From: Solobacterium sp.
GTDB lineage: Bacteria; Bacillota_I; Bacilli_A; Erysipelotrichales; Erysipelotrichaceae
Assembly: GCA_017459725.1 (NCBI GenBank)
Contig: JAFUCL010000014.1
Span: 1-36,209 of the forward strand
DNA: 36,209 bases
Direction of reading: 5' to 3'
The notes under the pieces were generated by a model, which saw only the letters and a list, made by a program, of their open reading frames with translations, did no database searches and was not told where the DNA came from. The position numbers and the translations under genes were made by a program. Shown here in pieces: positions 31,386 through 36,209 of the stretch (within the stretch, counting starts at the first letter, position 1; every line of letters starts with the position of its first letter).

Positions 31386-31877
31386 ATGAAGTATGAAGAG
31401 TGGGATGCGTATGACCGGCATCTGAACAGGATTCCCGGGGAAACGCTGGTGCGCGGTGAACCGATTCCCGAAGGCATGTATCATCTGGTCAGTGATGTGA
31501 TCGTGCGGCATACGGACGGCACATGGCTGCTGATGCAGAGAGACAGAAAGAAGAACTGGGGCGGCATGTGGGAAGCCACGGCTGGTGGTTCTGCTCTGCG
31601 CGGGGAAAGCGCCTATGCATGTGCTGAACGTGAACTGGCTGAGGAAACCGGCATCACGGACGCTGAGCTGGAACAGGTCGGTGTGCTGATCAGCCATGCG
31701 TACCATACGATCTTTGCGGAGTATCTGTGCGTGACCGATCAGGCCAAGGACACCATTGCTCTGCAGGAAGGTGAAACCCAGGCATACAAGTGGGTTACGA
31801 CAGAGGAACTCAGACAGATGAAGAGGAATGAGCTGATTACGGAAAGAATGCAGGGTTTCCTGCAGGAACTCCGTTAG
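31386..31877 (+). CDS. NUDIX hydrolase
   Basis: A 163-residue NUDIX protein. The Nudix box is complete: G-x5-E-x7-REL-x-EE-x-GI, reading GSALRGESAYACAERELAEETGI. The N-terminal part (WDAYDRHLNRIPGETLVRGEPIPEGMYHLVSDVIVRH) places it in the group that includes YfcD and isopentenyl-diphosphate-isomerase-like NUDIX proteins. It would cleave a nucleoside diphosphate linked to another group; the substrate is unknown. It lies 14 bases after the EAL gene with AAAGGA upstream, and 72 bases before the STAS gene. Its presence between signalling genes may be incidental or may concern a nucleotide signal. Confidence 0.93.
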   Translation: MKYEEWDAYDRHLNRIPGETLVRGEPIPEGMYHLVSDVIVRHTDGTWLLMQRDRKKNWGGMWEATAGGSALRGESAYACAERELAEETGITDAELEQVGVLISHAYHTIFAEYLCVTDQAKDTIALQEGETQAYKWVTTEELRQMKRNELITERMQGFLQELR

Positions 31878-31949
31878 TCCCTTGTTTCCTACTTCGGTAA
31901 CAGAAAAGTTTATGATAATATGTACAGGTAAAGAAACGGGGCAGGTAAG

Positions 31950-32252
31950 ATGGTAATTAAATGTACGACAAATGATACGGAAACGACTGTCAGAGTTGAA
32001 GGCCGCCTGGATACAACAACAGCGCCTGAACTGGAAAGTGTTCTGAAAGATGCCGGTGAAAAGTCGGATTCCCTTGTACTTGATTTTGAAGAGCTCGATT
32101 ATCTGTCTTCCGCGGGACTCAGAGTACTGCTTTCTGCTCAGAAGATGATGATGCAGAAAAAAGGCATGAAGGTTATTCATGTGAATGAAACCGTTTGGGA
32201 GATTCTGGAAGTAACAGGCTTTTCAGATGTGCTGACAATTGAGAAGAGTTAG
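31950..32252 (+). CDS. STAS-domain anti-sigma factor antagonist
   Basis: A 100-residue single STAS domain of the SpoIIAA/RsbV type. It has VEGRLDTTTAPELES, LVLDFEELDYLSSAGLRVLLSA with S53/S54 as the likely phosphorylation site, and a C-terminal helix VNETVWEILEVTGFSDVL. Unphosphorylated forms bind an anti-sigma kinase and free its partner. The next gene, 5 bases on, encodes both the matching kinase-type and phosphatase-type domains, so this is probably its direct substrate. I see no clear promoter in the 72-base gap upstream; GGCAGG lies a few bases before the ATG. Confidence 0.93.
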   Translation: MVIKCTTNDTETTVRVEGRLDTTTAPELESVLKDAGEKSDSLVLDFEELDYLSSAGLRVLLSAQKMMMQKKGMKVIHVNETVWEILEVTGFSDVLTIEKS

Positions 32253-32257
32253 GACTG

Positions 32258-34372
32258 ATGCCTGACAAAAGTGTCCGTGACATGAGTGTATTCGAAAGAA
32301 TGCACTATTCACTCAGTTCCAGAATGTTTCATACCATTCTGGTTTTTTCACTTCTGCTGATCCTGGCAGCCGGTCTGATCAGTTCATGGCTGTTCAGCCG
32401 TGCCGTGCGTGCCCAGCTGGAAGAGAATACGTGGAACCTGTCACAGAATATTTCCATTCTGCTGGACGGGGATACCGTTGAACGGTATACGGACAAAGCG
32501 GAGGAAATCTACCGCTCGCTGGATCCGGAACTGAGAAACAATCCGGACAGTGAAGAATACAGAGCTGCATTTGCCCAGCTGCAGGATGATCAGTGGACAC
32601 AGATCAACGTCATGCTGGAACGTCTGGTGCAGGCAAACAGTGCCGGACGCATTACAATCGGAAAGAATCTGCCGGATGAAAACAGGTTCCTGAGTGTCTT
32701 TGATGCACGGGAAGGCGAGAATGCAAGGCCTGCCGGTATCTGGGAAGTGCCGGTCAGCTCGGAGCGGGAACTCAATCCCGTTACCTCATACGCACCGGTG
32801 ATCTTCGACAGAGCGGACAAGGAACTGCAGTGCATCGGCAAAGCTGTGCTGAGCGACGGTGCCGGCAGGGAATGTGCGGATATCATTGTCGGGTATTCGC
32901 TGAATGCGGCCGCAAGACGTGTACGGCATGTCATGGTGCAATTACTGCTGGTGCTGTTATTGATTACAGCGGTTGCGGATTACTTCATTGTGCAGAAAAT
33001 GAAAAAGACGGTCGTGAAACCGCTGAATGATCTCAGCAGAGCGGCCGAAGAATACATTGAGGATAAGAAAGACGGGGTCATGGTGGAGCATCATTTCCAG
33101 GACCTTACGATAAAGACCGGTGATGAGATTGAAAACCTGAGTCTGCTGATGGCGGAGATGGAGAGAGACATAGACGAGTATGTCAGAAACCTGACCGGCA
33201 TCACCAGGGAGAAGGAGAGAATCAGCACCGAACTCGGCATAGCTTCACAGATTCAGGAAGGCATGATGCCAAGCATCTTTCCGCCGTTCCCGGACCGTAC
33301 GGAATTTGATCTGTATGCATATCTGAATACAGCCAAGGAAGTCGGCGGCGATTTCTACGATTACTATCTGCTGGATGAAGATCATCTGGCTGTGGTCATG
33401 GCGGATGTTTCCGGCAAAGGTGTTCCGGGTGCCCTGTTCATGATGGCTTCCAAAATTCTCATCAACAACTATGCGGTGGTGCTGGAACATGATCCGGCTG
33501 CCATCCTTGCGGCATTGAACCGTACGATCTGCGCAAACAACAAAGCAGAGATGTTTGTGACAATCTGGCTTGGTATACTGAATATACCCACCGGTGTGAT
33601 GAAGGCGGCCAATGCGGGTCATGAATATCCGATCATCGGCGGCAGGGAAACCCCGTTCGCACTGTTCCGTGACAAACACGGCTTCGTGATCGGCGGCATG
33701 GAAGATTCCGCATACACCAACTACGAGATACAGATGAAACCGGGAGATCAGATCTTCCTGTATACCGACGGTATCACCGATGCCATGAACAGCAGTGGTG
33801 AAATGTTCGGCATCAGCCGGGTTGTTGCATCCCTGAATGCAGCACGTCCCTGCAGTCCCAAAGAAGCTCTGGAACATGTTGCCTCGGATATCCGTTCATA
33901 TGTCGGAGGAGAAGATCAGTTTGACGATATAACAATGCTTATGCTGGAATATCTTGGTGCGGGTGAGAAGTCCGCGGAAATCACGGTCGATGCAGTGCTG
34001 AGCAGTATTCATCGGGTGACTGACTTTGTGGAGGAAAAGCTGGAGAAAGCCGGCTGTCCGCACAAAGTGCAGATGCAGATCAGTATTGCCCTGGATGAAA
34101 TCCTCAGCAACATCGCCAAATATGCCTACCCGGATAAACAGGGAAAGATGACGGTCCGTCTGCGTGCGGAAGCTTCCTTTGCGGAAGTGACGTTTGCGGA
34201 CAGCGGCATTCCCTACAATCCCCTGGAGGCCGAAACCCCCGATACAACCAAACCTGCAATGGAACGCATTGCCGGCGGTCTCGGAATTTTCGTTGTGAAG
34301 AAAACCATGGACAGCATGACGTATGAATACCGCAACGGCCAGAATATCCTGACCATACGCAAGAACTACTGA
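32258..34372 (+). CDS. membrane SpoIIE-type phosphatase fused to an RsbW-type kinase domain
   Basis: A 704-residue sensor. TM1 (about 27-46) and TM2 (about 226-246) bracket an extracytoplasmic domain of about 180 residues with no known motif. A HAMP domain (about 247-300) and coiled coil lead to a PP2C/SpoIIE phosphatase (about 326-565) with metal aspartates D365 in VGGDFYDYY and D383 in MADVSGKGVPG. The C-terminal HATPase (about 575-704) resembles RsbW/SpoIIAB, with E614 and N618 in LDEILSNIAKYAYP, FADSGIPYNP and GGLGIFVVKK. One chain thus holds both a kinase and a phosphatase for STAS serines. I infer that the outside signal shifts the balance. It begins 5 bases after the STAS gene. Confidence 0.93.
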   Translation: MPDKSVRDMSVFERMHYSLSSRMFHTILVFSLLLILAAGLISSWLFSRAVRAQLEENTWNLSQNISILLDGDTVERYTDKAEEIYRSLDPELRNNPDSEEYRAAFAQLQDDQWTQINVMLERLVQANSAGRITIGKNLPDENRFLSVFDAREGENARPAGIWEVPVSSERELNPVTSYAPVIFDRADKELQCIGKAVLSDGAGRECADIIVGYSLNAAARRVRHVMVQLLLVLLLITAVADYFIVQKMKKTVVKPLNDLSRAAEEYIEDKKDGVMVEHHFQDLTIKTGDEIENLSLLMAEMERDIDEYVRNLTGITREKERISTELGIASQIQEGMMPSIFPPFPDRTEFDLYAYLNTAKEVGGDFYDYYLLDEDHLAVVMADVSGKGVPGALFMMASKILINNYAVVLEHDPAAILAALNRTICANNKAEMFVTIWLGILNIPTGVMKAANAGHEYPIIGGRETPFALFRDKHGFVIGGMEDSAYTNYEIQMKPGDQIFLYTDGITDAMNSSGEMFGISRVVASLNAARPCSPKEALEHVASDIRSYVGGEDQFDDITMLMLEYLGAGEKSAEITVDAVLSSIHRVTDFVEEKLEKAGCPHKVQMQISIALDEILSNIAKYAYPDKQGKMTVRLRAEASFAEVTFADSGIPYNPLEAETPDTTKPAMERIAGGLGIFVVKKTMDSMTYEYRNGQNILTIRKNY

Positions 34373-34393
34373 TACACAAGGAGAACGACATAC

Positions 34394-35575
34394 ATGGACA
34401 TTGTGACATTCGACGGAACCGGCAAAGATCCGGTCATTCGTCTGAACGGACATATAGATTCAGCCAACGCACCGGAAGCAGGAAAGGCAATCGATGACAT
34501 CATTGCCCGTGAAGGCTGTACGGCGGTTGTGGTGGACGCCAAAGACCTGGAGTATATCTCCAGTGCAGGACTGCGCGTGATCCTGAAGCTGCTGAAAAAC
34601 AAACAGCTGATCCGCATTGTCAACTGCAGCACGGATGTATACGAAATATTTGAGATGACCGGGTTTACCGAAATGGCTGAGATTGAGCGTGTATACCGTG
34701 AGCTCTCGGTTGAAGGATGCGACATCATCGGTCAGGGTGCCAACGGCACCGTATACCGCATCAGTCCCGATACGATCGTCAAGGTCTATCACGATGAGGA
34801 TGCCCTGGATGATATCCGCAATGACCGTGAAAGTGCCAAGAAGGCGTTTGTGCTCGGTATGCCGACTGCGATTCCGTTTGATGTTGTCCGTGTGGGAGAC
34901 CGCTACGGAGCCGTATATGAGCTGCTGAATGCCAAGGCGGTCAAGGATCTGATCCTGGAGAATCCCGATGACATCGATGATGAAGTGCGCATCATGGTGG
35001 ATCTTCTGAAGAAGATACATGCCATCAAGGTTGAAAAGGGTGTATTCCCCTCAGCTCTTGAAAAAGCCATTGGCTATGTTGAATTCCTGAAGGATTATAT
35101 TCCTGCCGATACATATGAGAAGCTCGATAAGATGATCCGCGAAGTGCCGGATGACGATCACCTTCTGCACGGTGACTTCCATATCAAGAATGTCATGCTG
35201 CAGAACGATGAAGCACTGATGATTGATCTCGATAAACTGCGTATCGGCAATACACTGTTTGAATTCGGTCCCATCTTCAATGCATATGTAGGCTTCTCCA
35301 AAGCAGATCCTGCCAATGCCCATGAATTCTTCGGTATTACCAGTGAGCAGGCACGGCATATCTGGGAACAGACAGTCCGCTGTTACTTCGAGGGCTGCAG
35401 TGAAGAGAAGATCCAGGACATCATGAAGAAAACCATGATCTACGGTTATGTGAGAATTATCCGCCGGACGATCAGACGCGGTGAAACCGCCCAGGAAAGG
35501 GGCTGGAAGCTCGTTGATGCCTGCACGGAAGAACTGATCCGTCTGGTCAATGAAACAGACAATCTGATTATTTAA
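34394..35575 (+). CDS. STAS domain fused to an aminoglycoside-phosphotransferase-like kinase
   Basis: A 393-residue fusion. Residues 1-100 are a STAS domain (IRLNGHIDSANAPEAG, DLEYISSAGLRVI with S56/S57 as phospho-site). Residues about 108-393 form a protein-kinase-like phosphotransferase of the APH type, resembling the TIGR02172 family first described in Fibrobacter: nucleotide loop GQGANGT (113-119), K130 in TIVKVY, E146, catalytic HGDFHIKN (259-266) with D261, and D278 in MIDLDKL. All catalytic residues are present, so an active kinase is likely; target unknown. AAGGAGA lies about 9 bases before the ATG, 21 bases after the phosphatase/kinase gene. I infer that partner switching controls this kinase. 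It is the last gene of the operon. Confidence 0.92.
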   Translation: MDIVTFDGTGKDPVIRLNGHIDSANAPEAGKAIDDIIAREGCTAVVVDAKDLEYISSAGLRVILKLLKNKQLIRIVNCSTDVYEIFEMTGFTEMAEIERVYRELSVEGCDIIGQGANGTVYRISPDTIVKVYHDEDALDDIRNDRESAKKAFVLGMPTAIPFDVVRVGDRYGAVYELLNAKAVKDLILENPDDIDDEVRIMVDLLKKIHAIKVEKGVFPSALEKAIGYVEFLKDYIPADTYEKLDKMIREVPDDDHLLHGDFHIKNVMLQNDEALMIDLDKLRIGNTLFEFGPIFNAYVGFSKADPANAHEFFGITSEQARHIWEQTVRCYFEGCSEEKIQDIMKKTMIYGYVRIIRRTIRRGETAQERGWKLVDACTEELIRLVNETDNLII

Positions 35576-35581
35576 ACAAAG

Positions 35582-35639
35582 AAAAGGCTGTACCTGCCGG
35601 GGCGACGATTCAGCAACCGCTGCAGAGACATGCCTTTTT
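35582..35639 (+). terminator. probable terminator ending the signalling operon
   Basis: AAAAGGC (35582-35588) pairs with GCCTTTT (35632-35638), extended by GT/AC and CTGC/GCAG pairs, around a long internal region, with a T tract at 35634-35639. The stem is interrupted and the loop large, so strength is uncertain. No terminator is seen inside the seven-gene operon. Confidence 0.55.
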
Positions 35640-35736
35640 CATTCAGCCGTTCATAATCTGTGACTTTTCCATGTGCGAAGCTGATAGATTCACACCTGCA
35701 GCAGAAGCTGCGTATATTTTTGGGAGGACAGGAGCT

Positions 35737-36209
35737 ATGAGGCGGGAATACAGGCAGCCAAAAACGGGGGAGATAATGATGATGAATACTATCCGCGCAT
35801 CTAAAAGTGTATATATGCTTGCCTATGTGCTTGAACTGGTCTTTTATTGCATTCGGGGGCATTACATTTATGTGGAGACAGGTTTCTTTGGGCTCTCCGG
35901 AAATACGATTACATATGTATTCCATGTTGCAGGCTCGCTTTTAATCATGCTCTGCTGGAGCACACGGTTCAGACCCCTCATATTGTTGTCTTCAGGCTTA
36001 TTTGCAGTAGGTTTTATTCCGGCGCTGTTTCTCCCAGAGGGGGTACTGCGCCTGATTTTTGCCTGCACCGGAATGTTCGGACTTGGAGGCGCTGTAAGTG
36101 CCTGCCGTTGCGGATATGCCTTTGTTTCCAACAATTCAGAGCGGCTCACCGGTATGTCGCTGATGATCATACTTGTGGCGATCATACATAGAACCGATTG
36201 GGCAGGGAC
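35737..36209 (+). CDS. 5' part of an unidentified membrane protein gene, cut by the window edge
   Basis: The frame stays open from 35737 to the end (157 codons). The product has several hydrophobic segments (for example VYMLAYVLELVFYCI, LLIMLCWS, LILLSSGLFAVGFIPALF, LIFACTGMFGLGGAVSACRCGYAF), and resembles the membrane half of MFS-like or LuxR-type membrane regulators, but I cannot assign it. GGGAGG at 35722-35727 supports ATG 35737; ATGs at 35779 and 35782, behind GGGGGAG, are alternatives. Codon use (GGG, CCC, ATA, CTC, TTA) is unlike the neighbours, which may signal recent transfer. Confidence 0.6.
   Translation, partial: MRREYRQPKTGEIMMMNTIRASKSVYMLAYVLELVFYCIRGHYIYVETGFFGLSGNTITYVFHVAGSLLIMLCWSTRFRPLILLSSGLFAVGFIPALFLPEGVLRLIFACTGMFGLGGAVSACRCGYAFVSNNSERLTGMSLMIILVAIIHRTDWAG

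Overview
The window looks like a chromosomal stretch from a gut-type member of the Bacillota (Firmicutes), probably Erysipelotrichales or Lachnospirales; I cannot name the genus. The reasons are mid-range GC, strong AGGAGG-type ribosome binding sites, and Firmicutes-type families (WYL regulator with GyrI-like and YoaP neighbours, DUF6485, DUF4910, long multi-PAS hybrid kinases). Three predicted lipoproteins sit near an Lnt-like acyltransferase. I see no rRNA, tRNA, CRISPR array or intact mobile element. Almost every gene is on the + strand.

Layout. 1-99: edge of a minus-strand gene. 213-2834: four-gene operon (WYL/HTH regulator, GyrI-like protein, GNAT-YoaP acetyltransferase, TfoX-N protein), followed by a membrane-anchored phosphodiester glycosidase-like protein (2871-3767). 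3908-8527: carbohydrate section with a GPH sugar symporter, a PIG-L deacetylase, an O-methyltransferase gene broken by one in-frame stop, and a GH28 glycosidase. 8528-8895: non-coding, with a possible insertion-element remnant and two copies of a TetR-type operator. 8896-15226: a TetR-led redox operon (amidohydrolase, aldo/keto reductase, CMD-like protein, lipoprotein flavodoxin, a three-domain membrane/FGE-like/flavodoxin fusion, FMN reductase). 15420-19184: single genes for an InlB-type lipoprotein, a DUF4910 peptidase, a lipoprotein nucleoside deoxyribosyltransferase and a small Cys-rich protein. 19252-21424: a TetR gene divergent from a TauE/SafE-polyprenol-kinase-like fusion. 21425-23214: a structured leader with a terminator ahead of an Lnt-like gene.

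23522-35575 is the most striking region. Seven co-directional genes encode a soluble four-PAS hybrid histidine kinase with two receivers, an amino-acid permease fused to a diguanylate cyclase, a REC-EAL phosphodiesterase flanked by two degenerate GGDEF domains, a NUDIX hydrolase, a STAS protein, a membrane protein carrying both a SpoIIE-type phosphatase and an RsbW-type kinase domain, and a STAS domain fused to an aminoglycoside-phosphotransferase-like kinase. No sigma factor or DNA-binding response regulator is present. I infer a signalling module that joins c-di-GMP turnover to partner switching, loosely parallel to the Pseudomonas HsbR-HsbA-HsbD circuit but with an added kinase fusion. The window ends inside a membrane-protein gene whose codon use differs from its neighbours.

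A recurring regulatory design is visible: the promoters at 6233-6261 and 19841-19869 each have a palindrome filling the -35/-10 spacer, and the promoter near 8818 carries two operator copies. Several hairpin-plus-T-tract terminators mark the transcription unit ends.
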